From the NCBI RefSeq assembly GCF_018141105.1, contig NZ_CP054839.1:2852001-2916000 (forward strand): DNA of 64,000 nt. The letters run 5' to 3'. Position 1 is the stretch's first letter; each line of letters starts with the position of its first letter. Source of the stretch: Saccharopolyspora erythraea (GTDB lineage: Bacteria > Actinomycetota > Actinomycetes > Mycobacteriales > Pseudonocardiaceae). The position numbers were made by a program, and so were the translations under genes. The notes under the pieces are model-generated. The model worked only from the letters and a program-made list of their open reading frames with translations, did not search any database and had not been told where the DNA came from. Positions 1 to 9,924 of this stretch are shown piece after piece.

Positions 1-2
1 CC

Positions 3-653
3 GTCAACGGCTCGGCCGCCGGGAACGGCACCGCCGCCGGCAACGGCACCGCCGCCGGCAACGGCTCGGCGGACACCGCCGCCGGGGAGCCCGAGGCCGA
101 CGTCGCCGTCACCCCGCAGGAAGCCGAGCGTGCCGGCATCGACCCCGAGACCGGCCGACCCCGCAAGTTCGCCTACCCGCCGAACCTGCTGGTCATCGAC
201 GGCGGCGCCCCGCAGGCCAACGCCGCGGCCGACGCGCTCACCGAGCTCGGCATCACCGACGTGGCCGTGATCGGCATCGCCAAGCGGCTGGAGGAGGTGT
301 GGCTGCCCGACGAACCGGAGCCGGTGATCCTGCCGCGCACCAGCGAGGCGCTCTACCTGCTGCAACGGGTGCGCGACGCGGCCCACGACTTCGCGATCCG
401 CTACCACCGGCAGAAGCGGTCCAAGCGCATGACATCCTCCACATTGGACTCGATACCGGGTCTGGGAGAGGCCCGACGCACCGCGCTGCTCAAGCACTTC
501 GGCTCGCTGCGCAGGCTGCGTCAGGCGACCGTCGAGGAGATCAGCGCGGTGCCCGGGTTCGGGCAGCGCACCGCCGAGACCGTCCATGCGGCTCTGGCGG
601 CAGGAGGGGGAACCGGCGAGGGCCGGGACAACGCTGAAGGGGAGAGCCAGTGA
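3..653 (+). CDS. uvrC: Excinuclease ABC subunit C, C-terminal part (5' end outside window)
   Basis: UvrC makes the two incisions beside a DNA lesion in nucleotide excision repair with UvrA and UvrB. Only the last 216 residues are present. The segment shows a low-complexity Asn-Gly-Ala linker (about residues 2-25 of the fragment), then the RNase H-like nuclease core ([13 protein letters not shown]) and a C-terminal double helix-hairpin-helix ([19 protein letters not shown] and [12 protein letters not shown]). The hexapeptide linker is an insertion ahead of the nuclease domain and is encoded by an 18-bp tandem repeat. The stop codon overlaps the GTG of rapZ, so the two are translationally coupled. 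The family call is firm; the 5' end cannot be judged. Confidence 0.95.
   Translation, partial: VNGSAAGNGTAAGNGTAAGNGSADTAAGEPEADVAVTPQEAERAGIDPETGRPRKFAYPPNLLVIDGGAPQANAAADALTELGITDVAVIGIAKRLEEVWLPDEPEPVILPRTSEALYLLQRVRDAAHDFAIRYHRQKRSKRMTSSTLDSIPGLGEARRTALLKHFGSLRRLRQATVEEISAVPGFGQRTAETVHAALAAGGGTGEGRDNAEGESQ
6..77 (+). repeat. 18-bp in-frame tandem repeat within uvrC
   Basis: Four 18-bp units (6-23, 24-41, 42-59, 60-77) encode NG(S/T)AAG hexapeptides, the last one degenerate (NGSADT). The unit length keeps the reading frame, so copy number could change without breaking uvrC. Confidence 0.8.
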
Positions 654-1528
654 GCGAGGAGCAGTCCGGCATCGAGGTCGCGGTCGTCAGCGGCCTGTCC
701 GGTGCCGGCCGCAGCACCGCGGCCAAGTGCCTGGAGGACCTGGGCTGGTTCGTGGTGGACAACCTGCCACCGGAACTGATCGCGACCATGGTGGAGCTGG
801 GGGCCCGCTCGAGCGGGGCGATCACCAGGGTCGCGGTGGTGATGGACGTGCGCAGCCGCGCGTTCACCGAGGACCTGGGGTCGGTGATCAAGGACCTGGA
901 CGCCCGCGGCTACAAGCCGAAGGTGCTGTTCCTGGAGGCCACCGACGAGGTGCTGATCCGCCGCTTCGAGCAGGTGCGGCGCGGGCACCCGCTGCAGGGC
1001 GAGGGCAGGCTGGCCGACGGCATCGCCGCGGAGCGCTCGCTGCTGTCGCGGCTGCGCTCGGAGGCCGACCTGGTGCTGGACACCACCGCCCTGTCGGTGC
1101 ACCAGCTGCGCGCCAAGATCGAGGACGCCTTCGGCACCGAGGCCAGCACCCGCACCCGGGTGACGGTGCTGTCCTTCGGCTACAAGTACGGCCTGCCGAT
1201 GGACGCCGACCTGGTGATGGACTGCCGGTTCCTGCCCAACCCGTTCTGGATTCCCGAGCTGCGCGAGTTCAACGGCCTCGACGAGGAGGTCCGCAACTAC
1301 GTGCTCGGCCAGGAGGGCGCCGAGGAGTTCCTGGTCAACTACCAGCAGCTGCTGCGGCTGGTCGGCGCGGGCTACCACCGCGAGGGCAAGCGCTACCTGA
1401 CGCTGGCGCTGGGCTGCACCGGCGGCAAGCACCGCAGCGTCGCGCTGGTCGAGGAACTGGCCAGACGGCTCGCCGACGACGAAGGGATGATGGTCAAGAC
1501 CGTGCACCGGGACCTGGGACGCGAGTGA
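650..1528 (+). CDS. rapZ: RapZ/YvcJ-type nucleotide-binding protein
   Basis: 292 aa, the usual length for RapZ (P-loop NTPase; in E. coli an RNase adapter for glmS control). The GTG start at 650 overlaps the uvrC stop as GTGA. A Walker A-like motif near the N-terminus reads GLSGAGRST: the usual lysine is arginine, as I recall being common in actinobacterial homologues. Further conserved stretches are [13 protein letters not shown] and the C-terminal [15 protein letters not shown]. The role in actinobacteria is less clear than in enterobacteria. It lies in the conserved uvrC-rapZ-yvcK-whiA series and overlaps yvcK by 4 bases. Confidence 0.93.
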   Translation: MSEEQSGIEVAVVSGLSGAGRSTAAKCLEDLGWFVVDNLPPELIATMVELGARSSGAITRVAVVMDVRSRAFTEDLGSVIKDLDARGYKPKVLFLEATDEVLIRRFEQVRRGHPLQGEGRLADGIAAERSLLSRLRSEADLVLDTTALSVHQLRAKIEDAFGTEASTRTRVTVLSFGYKYGLPMDADLVMDCRFLPNPFWIPELREFNGLDEEVRNYVLGQEGAEEFLVNYQQLLRLVGAGYHREGKRYLTLALGCTGGKHRSVALVEELARRLADDEGMMVKTVHRDLGRE

Positions 1529-2505
1529 GCACCGGAGACGAGGGCACCGTGCGAGCGGTGGCGCTGGGCGGCGGGCACGGTCTGCAGGCGACGCTGTCGG
1601 CGCTTCGGCGGATCACCGCGGACGTGACCGCCGTGGTCACCGTCGCCGACGACGGCGGGTCCTCCGGCAGGCTGCGGCGCGAGCTCGGCCTGCTGCCGCC
1701 CGGCGACCTGCGCAAGGCCCTGGCCGCGCTGTCCGACACCGACCGCCGGGTGTGGTCGGAGGTCTTCGAGCACCGCTTCGGCGGCAACGGCGCGCTGGCC
1801 GGCCACTCGGTCGGCAACCTGGTGCTCGCCGGCCTGCTCGAGGTGCTCGGCGACCCCGTCGCCGTGCTCGACCAGGCGTGCGAGCTGCTGGGCGTGCGCG
1901 GCCGGGTGCTGCCGATGTCGAGCACCCCGCTGGACATGGAGGGCGACGTCGTCGGGCTCGACTCCGACCCCACCGCCGTTCGCACGATCCGGGGACAAGT
2001 CGCATTGGCAAGTACGCCCGGTCGGGTGAAGCAGGTGCGGCTCTACTCCAGCAACGGGGAACGGGGTGAACCCGAGGCGTGCCCGCAGGCCGTCCAGGCG
2101 GTGCTGGAAGCCGATGTTGTGCTGCTAGGACCGGGTTCCTGGTTCACCAGCGTGCTGCCGCACCTGCTCGTCCCGGAGCTGCACGAGGCGCTGGTGAACA
2201 CCTCCGCGCGGCGGGTCGTGGTGCTCAACCTTGTCCCGCAACCGGGCGAGACCGCGGGATTCTCACCCGAACAGCACCTCGACGTACTCTCGCAGCACGC
2301 ACCCGCGCTGCGGGTGGACGCGGTGCTGGCCGACGCCGACTCGGTGCCGACCCCGGACCGGCTCCGCGCCGCCGCGGCCGGTCTGGGTGCGCAGACATTG
2401 CTTGATCGGGTCGCCCTGCCCGGCATGCCGGGACGGCACGATCCCGAGGCGCTGGCGGCGAGCCTGACGGCCGCTCTGGAGAGGAGGACGGACCGGTGGC
2501 GATGA
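1525..2505 (+). CDS. yvcK: YvcK/CofD-like gluconeogenesis factor
   Basis: 326 aa. YvcK proteins bind UDP-sugars and affect carbon flux and cell-wall precursor supply; the fold is that of CofD. Visible motifs are [16 protein letters not shown] at the N-terminus, [25 protein letters not shown] and [12 protein letters not shown]. The GTG start at 1525 overlaps the rapZ stop (GTGA); the frame stays open upstream, but that part is only a shadow of rapZ. It overlaps whiA by 10 bases. Confidence 0.92.
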   Translation: MSTGDEGTVRAVALGGGHGLQATLSALRRITADVTAVVTVADDGGSSGRLRRELGLLPPGDLRKALAALSDTDRRVWSEVFEHRFGGNGALAGHSVGNLVLAGLLEVLGDPVAVLDQACELLGVRGRVLPMSSTPLDMEGDVVGLDSDPTAVRTIRGQVALASTPGRVKQVRLYSSNGERGEPEACPQAVQAVLEADVVLLGPGSWFTSVLPHLLVPELHEALVNTSARRVVVLNLVPQPGETAGFSPEQHLDVLSQHAPALRVDAVLADADSVPTPDRLRAAAAGLGAQTLLDRVALPGMPGRHDPEALAASLTAALERRTDRWR

Positions 2506-3476
2506 CCTCGTCGGTCAAGGACGAGCTGAGCAGGCTGTCGGTGACCAAGACCTGTTGCCGGCGATCCGAGGTGTCGTCGCTGCTGCGCTTCGCGGGCGGC
2601 CTGCACATCGTCGCGGGCCGGGTGGTGGTCGAGGCCGAGCTGGACAGCGGGTCCTCGGCGCGCCGGCTGCGCAAGGAGATCCACGAGCTGTTCGGCCACC
2701 AGTCCGACGTGCACGTGATCACCTCCGGTGGTCTGCGCAAGGGCACCCGGTACGTGGTGCGCGTGGTCAAGGACGGCGAGGGGCTGGCCCGCCAGACCGG
2801 GCTGCTCGACCCGCGCGGCCGTCCGGTGCGGGGCCTGCCCGCGCACGTGGTCTCCGGCGGCGCCTGCGACTCCGAGTCGGCGTGGCGCGGCGCCTTCCTG
2901 GCCCACGGCTCGCTGACCGAACCCGGCCGCTCCTCCTCGCTGGAGGTCACCTGCCCCGGGCCGGAGGCCGCGCTGGCCCTCGTCGGGGCCGCGCGCAGGC
3001 TGGGCATCCAGGCGAAGTCCCGCGAGGTGCGCGGGGCGGACCGGGTCGTGGTCCGCGACGGCGACGCCATCGGCGCCCTGCTCACCCGCCTCGGCGCGCA
3101 TTCCAGCGTGCTGGCGTGGGAGGAGCGGCGGATGCGCCGCGAGGTCCGCGCCACGGCCAACCGGCTGGCCAACTTCGACGACGCGAACCTGCGGCGCTCG
3201 GCGCGTGCGGCGGTCGCCGCGGCGGCCAGGGTGGAGCGGGCACTGGAGCTGCTGGGGCCCACGGCGCCGGACCACCTGCTGGTCGCGGGCAAGCTGCGCC
3301 TCTCGCACCGCCAGGCGTCCCTGGAGGAGCTCGGCCAGCTCGCCGAGCCCCCGATGACCAAGGACGCCGTCGCGGGCCGCATCCGCCGCCTCCTGGCCAT
3401 GGCCGACAAGCGCGCCCGCGAACTCGGCCTCCCCGACACCGAATCCGCCGTCACGGCGGAGATGTTGGAGGCGTGA
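2496..3476 (+). CDS. whiA: Sporulation/cell-division transcription factor WhiA
   Basis: 326 aa, normal for WhiA, which combines a LAGLIDADG-like N-terminal domain with a C-terminal helix-turn-helix and, in Streptomyces, activates division genes together with WhiB. The start (GTG 2496, [14 protein letters not shown]) overlaps yvcK. The C-terminal part ([33 protein letters not shown], split over two helices) is the DNA-binding region. In most actinobacteria gap follows directly; here a GH16 gene intervenes on the other strand. Confidence 0.95.
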   Translation: MAMTSSVKDELSRLSVTKTCCRRSEVSSLLRFAGGLHIVAGRVVVEAELDSGSSARRLRKEIHELFGHQSDVHVITSGGLRKGTRYVVRVVKDGEGLARQTGLLDPRGRPVRGLPAHVVSGGACDSESAWRGAFLAHGSLTEPGRSSSLEVTCPGPEAALALVGAARRLGIQAKSREVRGADRVVVRDGDAIGALLTRLGAHSSVLAWEERRMRREVRATANRLANFDDANLRRSARAAVAAAARVERALELLGPTAPDHLLVAGKLRLSHRQASLEELGQLAEPPMTKDAVAGRIRRLLAMADKRARELGLPDTESAVTAEMLEA

Positions 3477-3517
3477 CGCTCCGCGTCACATGACGCTCTG
3501 AGTCATGAGGGCGCCCT

Positions 3518-3547
3518 AGCGCCATCCGCGCTTGCGCGGATGGCGCT
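3518..3547. terminator. Bidirectional hairpin between whiA and the GH16 gene
   Basis: Perfect inverted repeat with 13-bp arms (3518-3530 and 3535-3547) around loop CTTG, between two convergent genes. No T-run follows, as is common in actinobacteria. The core CATCCGCG...CGCGGATG recurs at 4589-4608 on the other side of the GH16 gene. Confidence 0.7.
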
Positions 3548-3556
3548 CACGCGCCC

Positions 3557-3577
3557 TTTACTCGCTGCGCGAGTAAA
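3557..3577. repeat. Perfect palindrome containing the GH16 stop codon
   Basis: TTTACTCGC - TGC - GCGAGTAAA, 9-bp arms. The TAA stop of the GH16 gene (3558-3560) lies inside it, so the last codons are part of a hairpin. The TGC loop design matches the palindrome at 4624-4642 beyond the gene's 5' end. Confidence 0.7.
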
Positions 3578-4535
3578 CCGCCACGTAGTCCACGACCATC
3601 GGGTGCCCCGGCTCGGTCGCCGCGGTCGGGGTGGGGTGTCCGGCAACGCCGTCGGGGAAGGCGCCGCCCATCGCGACGTTGAGGAGCAGGAAGTAGCCCT
3701 CGTGCGAGGTCATGTTCTGCCACGCGGTCGGGTTCACCTGCGACTCCGACACCGAGTGGTACTGCTGGCCGTCGACGTACCAGCGCAGCTGCTCCTCGGA
3801 GCCGGATCGGTCCCACTCGAAGCGGAACGTGTGGAAGTCCTGCTGGCACGGCTGTCCCGGGCACTCCCGGCTCCCGCCGAGCCCGTTGTTCTCGTTGCAC
3901 GAGCCGCCGGGCGCGACGTCGCAGTGCAGGACCCCGTGGACGTTGTTCTGCCCGTTGACGTTCTCCATGACGTCGAACTCGCCGATTCCCGGCCAGTTCC
4001 AGTAGTTCCCGCGGTAGGGCGCCCCGAGCGCCCAGAACGCGGGCCAGTAGCCCAGCGCGGCCTCTCCGGTGACGTCGGGCATCCTGATCCGCGCTTCGAG
4101 CCGCATGACGCCGCCCTCGGCCGCCTTGAAGTCCGCGCGCCGGGTCTCGATGCGGGCGGAGGTCCAGCCACCCGATCCGTCGCGCAGCGGCGTGATCCGC
4201 AGGTTGCCCTGGCCGTCGTGGCTGAGGTTGGCGGGATCGCCGGTGTAGTTCTGGATCTCCCCGGTGCCCCAGTTCGCGGGGCCGCCGGGGTAGGAGTGGC
4301 CGGTGTCGACGATCCACTCGCCGGAGGGCCCGGAGCCGGCCGGACCGGTGAAGTCGTCGCCGAAGGCCGGCGTCCAGCCCGGCTCCGGCGGCGGGACGTC
4401 GGCCTGCGCGGGGACCGTGGCCAGCCCGGTGAGGGTGAGGCCGAGGGCGAGCGACAGGCCGGCGACGCGCCGCTTCCGACGCGGGTTACTGGGACGTGGG
4501 GGTCGGGGCGTACTGGGCATCGGGGGTCGGGGCAT
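3558..4535 (-). CDS. Secreted glycoside hydrolase family 16 (beta-glucanase type)
   Basis: 325 aa. GH16 enzymes cleave beta-1,3 or mixed beta-1,3/1,4 glucans. The N-terminus has a twin-basic stretch (PRRKRR), a hydrophobic segment and a likely signal-peptidase site around VPAQA-D, so it should be exported. The catalytic signature EFDVME sits at residues 186-191 (nucleophile E186, acid/base E191), with conserved aromatic residues around it (YWPAFWAL, YWNWPGIG). The start at 4535 is supported by AAGGAAGG about 10 bases upstream. A LacI-type operator lies 165 bases upstream, pointing to oligosaccharide induction. It interrupts the usual whiA-gap order and is bracketed by matching palindromes. 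Substrate cannot be fixed from sequence; laminarin-type glucan is most likely. Confidence 0.92.
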   Translation of the reverse strand: MPRPPMPSTPRPPRPSNPRRKRRVAGLSLALGLTLTGLATVPAQADVPPPEPGWTPAFGDDFTGPAGSGPSGEWIVDTGHSYPGGPANWGTGEIQNYTGDPANLSHDGQGNLRITPLRDGSGGWTSARIETRRADFKAAEGGVMRLEARIRMPDVTGEAALGYWPAFWALGAPYRGNYWNWPGIGEFDVMENVNGQNNVHGVLHCDVAPGGSCNENNGLGGSRECPGQPCQQDFHTFRFEWDRSGSEEQLRWYVDGQQYHSVSESQVNPTAWQNMTSHEGYFLLLNVAMGGAFPDGVAGHPTPTAATEPGHPMVVDYVAVYSRSE

Positions 4536-4588
4536 CGGGGTTCGCCTTCCTTCCGGGCACCGGTCGGTGGGCCAGTGGGGCCGTGACT

Positions 4589-4642
4589 CATCCGCGCAAG
4601 CGCGGATGCCGCTGACGCGGCCTCATGACGCTGCGCGTCATG
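4589..4642. repeat. Pair of palindromes upstream of the GH16 gene
   Basis: Two stem-loops: CATCCGCG-CAAG-CGCGGATG (4589-4608) and CATGACGC-TGC-GCGTCATG (4624-4642). The first is the 3521-3544 hairpin core with the loop complemented. They would lie in the 5' untranslated region of the GH16 transcript. Confidence 0.7.
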
Positions 4643-4693
4643 CGCCGGCGCGTCATGTGTGTGTGCGGGACCGGTGCAGAGACGTCGGTCACG

Positions 4694-4713
4694 GGTATAT
4701 GAGAGCGCTCTCA
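4694..4713 (-). promoter_or_regulatory. LacI-family operator with adjacent -10-like box for the GH16 gene
   Basis: TGAGAGCGCTCTCA at 4700-4713 is a perfect 14-bp palindrome. It differs by one base per half from the CebR/BglR-type operator (TGGGAGCGCTCCCA) of actinobacterial cellobiose and glucan regulators. On the minus strand it is followed at once by TATACC (4699-4694), a plausible -10, so a bound repressor would block polymerase. The regulator gene is not in this window. Confidence 0.75.
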
Positions 4714-4859
4714 CAGCATCCGATCAACCGGCGAACGCAGCCAATCCCGGTGCACCGGAAGGGGGAGCGCGCACGGGTGGCGGGAGGCCGCCGCGACCCG
4801 TTGCCATCCCGCACCGTGGACACCACCAACCCCCTGCGCGACCTGCGTCGCCCGCCCGG

Positions 4860-4887
4860 TTGAGACCCGGAGCAGGACCGATAGGGT
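4860..4887 (+). promoter_or_regulatory. Candidate sigma-70-type promoter of the gap operon
   Basis: TTGAGA (4860-4865), 16-base spacer, TAGGGT (4882-4887). Transcription would start near 4894, about 60 bases before the gap start. The remainder of the 4536-4954 gap holds the GH16 regulatory elements and no further gene that I can support. Confidence 0.5.
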
Positions 4888-4903
4888 TGCCGGTGAGACA
4901 TAA

Positions 4904-5965
<1,062 letters not shown>

Positions 5966-5993
5966 ACCCGAAGTCCCACTGCAGGAGCAGACC

Positions 5994-7196
5994 GTGAAGA
6001 ACCTTGACGATCTGCTGTCCGAAGGCGTCCGGGGTCGGCGCGTGCTCGTGCGCGCCGACCTCAACGTCCCGCTGGACGGCGACAGGATCACCGACGACGG
6101 CCGGGTGCGGGCGTCGTTGCCGACGATCGAGAAGCTGACCGGCGCGGGCGCGCGGGTCGTGGTCACCGCCCACCTCGGGCGTCCCAAGGGCGAGCCGGAC
6201 GCGAAGTTCTCGCTGGCTCCGGTCGCCGCCAGGCTCGGCGAGCTGCTCGGCGCCGACGTCGCCCTCGCCGGTGACGTGGTCGGCGAGTCGGCGAAGTCGG
6301 CGGTGGCGACCCAGGCGGACGGCTCGGTGGTGCTGCTGGAGAACGTCCGCTTCGACGCCCGCGAGACCAGCAAGGACGACGCCGAGCGCGGTGCGCTGGC
6401 CGACGAGCTGGCCGCGCTGGCCGGTGACGGCGCTGCCTTCGTCTCCGACGGTTTCGGCGTGGTGCACCGCAAGCAGGCATCGGTCTACGACATCGCCAAG
6501 CGGCTGCCGGGCTACGCCGGCGGCCTGGTGCTGTCGGAGGTCGAGGTGCTGCGCACGCTGACCGGCGACCCGAAGCGCCCCTACGCGGTGGTGCTGGGCG
6601 GCTCGAAGGTCTCCGACAAGCTGGGCGTCATCCAGGCGCTGCTGCCCAAGGTCGACAAGCTGCTGATCGGCGGCGGCATGGCCTACACGTTCCTGGCCGC
6701 CAAGGGCCACAGCGTGGGCAAGTCGCTGCTGCAGCAGGACCAGGTCGAGTCCACGTGCAAGCTGCTGGAGGAGCACGGCGACAAGCTGGTGCTGCCCGTG
6801 GACGTCGTGGTCGCCGACCGCTTCGCCGCCGACGCCGAGTCCCGCGTGGTCGACGCCGACGCGATCCCGGCCGACTGGATGGGCCTGGACATCGGTCCGC
6901 GCAGCGTGGAGCTGTTCGCGGGCATCCTGGCCGGCGCCAGGACGGTGTTCTGGAACGGCCCGGCCGGTGTCTTCGAGTACCCCGCGTTCGCCGAGGGGAC
7001 CCGCGGCATCGCGCAGGCCATCGTGGACTCCGGCTCGTTCAGCGTCGTCGGCGGCGGCGACTCGGCCGCCGCGGTGCGCAGCCTCGGCCTGCCCGAGGAC
7101 GGCTTCACCCACATCTCCACCGGTGGCGGTGCGTCGCTGGAGTACCTGGAGGGCAAGGAGCTCCCCGGTGTCTCGGTGCTCGAGGAGGGTAGCTGA
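5994..7196 (+). CDS. pgk: Phosphoglycerate kinase
   Basis: 400 aa. Transfers the acyl phosphate of 1,3-bisphosphoglycerate to ADP. Signature RADLNVP near residue 20, HLGRPKG near 58, and a C-terminal nucleotide site ([24 protein letters not shown]). GTG start preceded by GCAGGAGCAG. It ends two bases before tpiA. Confidence 0.97.
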   Translation: MKNLDDLLSEGVRGRRVLVRADLNVPLDGDRITDDGRVRASLPTIEKLTGAGARVVVTAHLGRPKGEPDAKFSLAPVAARLGELLGADVALAGDVVGESAKSAVATQADGSVVLLENVRFDARETSKDDAERGALADELAALAGDGAAFVSDGFGVVHRKQASVYDIAKRLPGYAGGLVLSEVEVLRTLTGDPKRPYAVVLGGSKVSDKLGVIQALLPKVDKLLIGGGMAYTFLAAKGHSVGKSLLQQDQVESTCKLLEEHGDKLVLPVDVVVADRFAADAESRVVDADAIPADWMGLDIGPRSVELFAGILAGARTVFWNGPAGVFEYPAFAEGTRGIAQAIVDSGSFSVVGGGDSAAAVRSLGLPEDGFTHISTGGGASLEYLEGKELPGVSVLEEGS

Positions 7197-7198
7197 GC

Positions 7199-7984
7199 AT
7201 GGCCAGGCAACCGCTGATCGCGGGCAACTGGAAGATGAACCTCAACCACCTCGAGGCCATCGCCCTGGTGCAGAAGATCGCCTTCTCCCTGCCGGAGAAG
7301 TACTTCGCCAAGGTCGAGGTGGCGGTGATCCCGCCGTTCACCGACATCCGCAGCGTGCAGACGCTGATCGACGGCGACAAGCTCCTGCTCAAGCACGGCG
7401 CGCAGGACGTCTCCGAGCACGAGTCCGGTGCCTACACCGGTGAGGTGTCCGGCCCGATGCTGGCCAAGCTCGGTTGCAGCTACGTCGTCGTCGGCCACTC
7501 CGAGCGCCGCGAGCACCACGCCGAGACCGACGAGGTCGTCAACCGCAAGGTGCGCGCGGTGCTCAAGAACGGGATGTCGCCGATCCTCTGCGTCGGCGAG
7601 CCGCTGGAGGTGCGCGAGGCCGGCGGGCACGTCGAGCACAGCACCACCCAGCTCATCAACGCGCTCAAGGGGCTGAAAACCGAGCAGGTTCGCCAGGTCG
7701 TGGTGGCTTACGAGCCGGTCTGGGCGATCGGGACCGGTAAGGTCGCGACTGCGGCGGACGCGCAGGAAGTGTGCGCGGCGCTGCGGACAGCCCTGGCGGA
7801 CAAGTACGGCAAGGAGATCGCCGACGAGATCCGGGTCCTCTACGGGGGCTCGGTGAAGTCCAGCAACATCGGCGAGCTCATCGGCCAGAACGACGTCGAC
7901 GGCGCTCTGGTCGGCGGTGCGAGCCTCAACGGCGACGAGTTCACCAAGCTCAGCGCCATGGCCGCGGGCGGACCACTGCCGTGA
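7199..7984 (+). CDS. tpiA: Triosephosphate isomerase
   Basis: 261 aa. Interconverts dihydroxyacetone phosphate and glyceraldehyde-3-phosphate. N-terminal GNWKMNLN carries the substrate lysine, VGHSERR the electrophilic histidine and [11 protein letters not shown] the catalytic glutamate; [10 protein letters not shown] is the phosphate site. ATG start just behind pgk, so co-transcribed and probably coupled. Confidence 0.97.
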   Translation: MARQPLIAGNWKMNLNHLEAIALVQKIAFSLPEKYFAKVEVAVIPPFTDIRSVQTLIDGDKLLLKHGAQDVSEHESGAYTGEVSGPMLAKLGCSYVVVGHSERREHHAETDEVVNRKVRAVLKNGMSPILCVGEPLEVREAGGHVEHSTTQLINALKGLKTEQVRQVVVAYEPVWAIGTGKVATAADAQEVCAALRTALADKYGKEIADEIRVLYGGSVKSSNIGELIGQNDVDGALVGGASLNGDEFTKLSAMAAGGPLP

Positions 7985-8043
7985 CTCGGTGAGTGCCGGG
8001 CCGCTTGAGGCGGACGGCGGTCCACTGGCTGAGAGCGGCCCGG

Positions 8044-8049
8044 TACTCT
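8044..8049 (+). promoter_or_regulatory. Candidate -10 box for secG
   Basis: TACTCT lies about 35 bases before the secG start, in the 97-base gap after tpiA. No convincing -35 is visible. It suggests secG can be transcribed separately from the glycolytic genes. Confidence 0.35.
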
Positions 8050-8081
8050 AGGTTGCGAACCGCTGTGCGAACGAGGACGTG

Positions 8082-8315
8082 ATGGACCTTTTCCTGAAGA
8101 TCATGCTGATCGTGACGAGTGTGCTGCTGGTGCTGCTGGTGCTGCTGCACCGGGCGAAGGGCGGCGGGCTCTCCTCGCTATTCGGCGGCGGTATGCAGTC
8201 CAGCCTGGCCGGTTCCAGCGTCGCGGAGAAGAACCTCGACCGGATGACGCTCTTCGTCATCGCGTTGTGGATCATCGCCATCGTCGGGGTCGGCCTGCTG
8301 ATCAAGATCGGTTGA
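8082..8315 (+). CDS. secG: Preprotein translocase subunit SecG
   Basis: 77 aa, two hydrophobic membrane segments (about residues 3-22 and 54-73) joined by a Gly-rich loop (KGGGLSSLFGGGMQSSLAGS) typical of SecG. It is the accessory subunit of the SecYEG export channel. GTG 8079 and ATG 8082 are adjacent; ATG is preferred because CGAGGA at 8072-8077 is too close to the GTG. Position after tpiA is conserved in actinobacteria. Confidence 0.92.
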   Translation: MDLFLKIMLIVTSVLLVLLVLLHRAKGGGLSSLFGGGMQSSLAGSSVAEKNLDRMTLFVIALWIIAIVGVGLLIKIG

Positions 8316-8371
8316 CCGGCTGCACCCCTGGTGCAGCGGGCGACCCCGGGCGGCTTGGTGGGTGAGGATGG

Positions 8372-8713
8372 ATGACCGGTGGTAACGCCATTCGCGGCAC
8401 GCGCGTGGGGGCGGGTCCGATGGGCGAGTCGGAGCGGGGTGAGTCGGCGCCGCGCAAGCGGGTCGACTACTGGTGCGCCAACGGCCACCACACCCGGCCG
8501 TCGTTCGCCATGGACGCCGACGTGCCGGAGCAGTGGGATTGCCCGCGTTGCGGTCTCCCGGCGGGACAGGACGAGCAGAACCCGCCGGAAGCGCGGCGCA
8601 ACGAGCCTTACAAGAGTCATCTGGCCTACGTGAAGGAACGCCGCAGCGACTCCGATGGCATGGCCATCCTCGAGGAGGCGCTGTCGAAGCTGAAGGAGCG
8701 CAAGGGCCGCTGA
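8372..8713 (+). CDS. rbpA: RNA polymerase-binding protein RbpA
   Basis: 113 aa. RbpA binds RNA polymerase and principal sigma factors and stabilises open complexes in actinobacteria. Seen: N-terminal tail, the core domain with YWCANGHHTRPSFAMDA and a CPRCGLPAG metal-site-like motif, a basic linker and a C-terminal sigma-interacting helix rich in Lys/Glu. ATG 8372 is preceded by GTGAGGATG. Followed by a strong intrinsic terminator. Confidence 0.95.
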   Translation: MTGGNAIRGTRVGAGPMGESERGESAPRKRVDYWCANGHHTRPSFAMDADVPEQWDCPRCGLPAGQDEQNPPEARRNEPYKSHLAYVKERRSDSDGMAILEEALSKLKERKGR

Positions 8714-8722
8714 GTGACGCCG

Positions 8723-8768
8723 GAACCGGGCGGGCGGGGATCTCCCCACCCGCCCGGTTCTGCTTTTT
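8723..8768 (+). terminator. Intrinsic terminator of rbpA
   Basis: 12-bp perfect stem (8723-8734 with 8749-8760), extendable inwards, followed by TGCTTTTT. It is the clearest classical hairpin-plus-T-run terminator in the window. Confidence 0.9.
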
Positions 8769-8858
8769 GCGGACCGGTCGCGCCCGGCCGCAGCCCGTGG
8801 TGGGGCGGAACTCGCCGCGGCCGTGCTGCCCGCGGCTACTACGGGGCCGCGGCCGCTG

Positions 8859-9752
8859 TCACGGGGCGCCGTACCAGCGCTGTGCGGTGCCGTGACCGAG
8901 CATCTGGCGCTCGGCGTCGGAGTGGTGGGTGAAGATCTCGCCGTAGGCGTCGAACAGCGGGCGGAAACCCGAGCGCAGCCGTTCGATCGGCAGGTCGGAG
9001 CCGAGCATGCACCGGCCCGCCCCGAAGATCTCCACGGCCGCGAGCAGCCAGCGGCGCACGCCGTCGGTGGTCCAGTCGCCGAAGACCGTGCCGAGCGCGT
9101 CGATCCGCGTCGCGACGTTGGGCTCCGCCGCCAGGGCGTCGAGCCGCTCGGTGTGCCGCTGGTAGCCCGCATCGGTCAGGTCGGTCGGCCATCCGAAGTG
9201 GTCGATGACGACGCGCAGGTCCGGCAGCTCGCGGGCGATCCGGGCGGCCAGGTGCAGTTGCCCGCTCTCGGCCTCGATCGTCGCGACCAGATTGTGCCGG
9301 GCGAGCAGGGCGAGGTTGTCCATGGTCCGCGGGTCGTCCAGCGGCGACCCGTCCGCCGCGCCGCCGGGAGCCAGGGCCTCGACGAACCGGACGCGCACGC
9401 TGCGCACCAGCGGGATTCGCCGCACGCGTTCCACCAGGCCGGCGAAGTCCGGCGAGGCCGGGTCGCCGAGCGTCACCAGCCCGGTCACCTGGCCGCTGCC
9501 GTCGTCCTGCCGCCGCACCCATTCCGCCGCCGCCACCGGGTCGGCCGCACCCGGATCGGACCACACGATGCCCCGCACGCCGCAGCCCTCGGTCTCGGCG
9601 CGGTAGTCCTCCAGCAGGTAGGTGTCGGGCAGCGACTCGTAGTCGCCCAGCAGGGCCTTGGCCGCGGTGCGGTCGGTCAGCCAGAACACCGGGTTCACGC
9701 GCTGGTCCCACAGGTGCACGTTGGAGTCGACGACGGGTTCGAGCGGCGACAT
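8859..9752 (-). CDS. Amidohydrolase-2 family (TIM-barrel metal-dependent hydrolase)
   Basis: 297 aa from the start at 9752, which has GGGAG 11 bases upstream; 9770 is an alternative. The protein resembles the amidohydrolase_2 family that includes L-rhamnono/L-fucono lactonases and dicarboxylate lactonases. The start VVDSNVHLWDQ corresponds to the usual D-x-H-x-H-x-W, but the first metal histidine is Asn. Later motifs are present: VVIDHFGWP and LGSDLPIERL. Divergent from the rraA-like gene. Substrate unknown; the altered metal site makes activity uncertain. Confidence 0.78.
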   Translation of the reverse strand: MSPLEPVVDSNVHLWDQRVNPVFWLTDRTAAKALLGDYESLPDTYLLEDYRAETEGCGVRGIVWSDPGAADPVAAAEWVRRQDDGSGQVTGLVTLGDPASPDFAGLVERVRRIPLVRSVRVRFVEALAPGGAADGSPLDDPRTMDNLALLARHNLVATIEAESGQLHLAARIARELPDLRVVIDHFGWPTDLTDAGYQRHTERLDALAAEPNVATRIDALGTVFGDWTTDGVRRWLLAAVEIFGAGRCMLGSDLPIERLRSGFRPLFDAYGEIFTHHSDAERQMLGHGTAQRWYGAP

Positions 9753-9884
9753 CTTGCCGGTGGCTCCCATCGCCCGACGATAGAAGGGGACGCCGCGTCT
9801 CGCCGTGTGTGCGGACGGGTCGCGGAGGGCTCGAACCGGTGTGGCGTTGCTCGCGACCGCGATTCCGGTACCGGGCGGAGCCGA

Positions 9885-9890
9885 TACGCT
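9885..9890 (+). promoter_or_regulatory. Candidate -10 box for the rraA-like gene
   Basis: TACGCT, giving an untranslated leader of roughly 28 bases that includes the GTGGAGGAACC ribosome site. The -35 is not clear. Confidence 0.35.
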
Positions 9891-9924
9891 CACGCCACTT
9901 CTGGAGACGTCGCGTGGAGGAACC

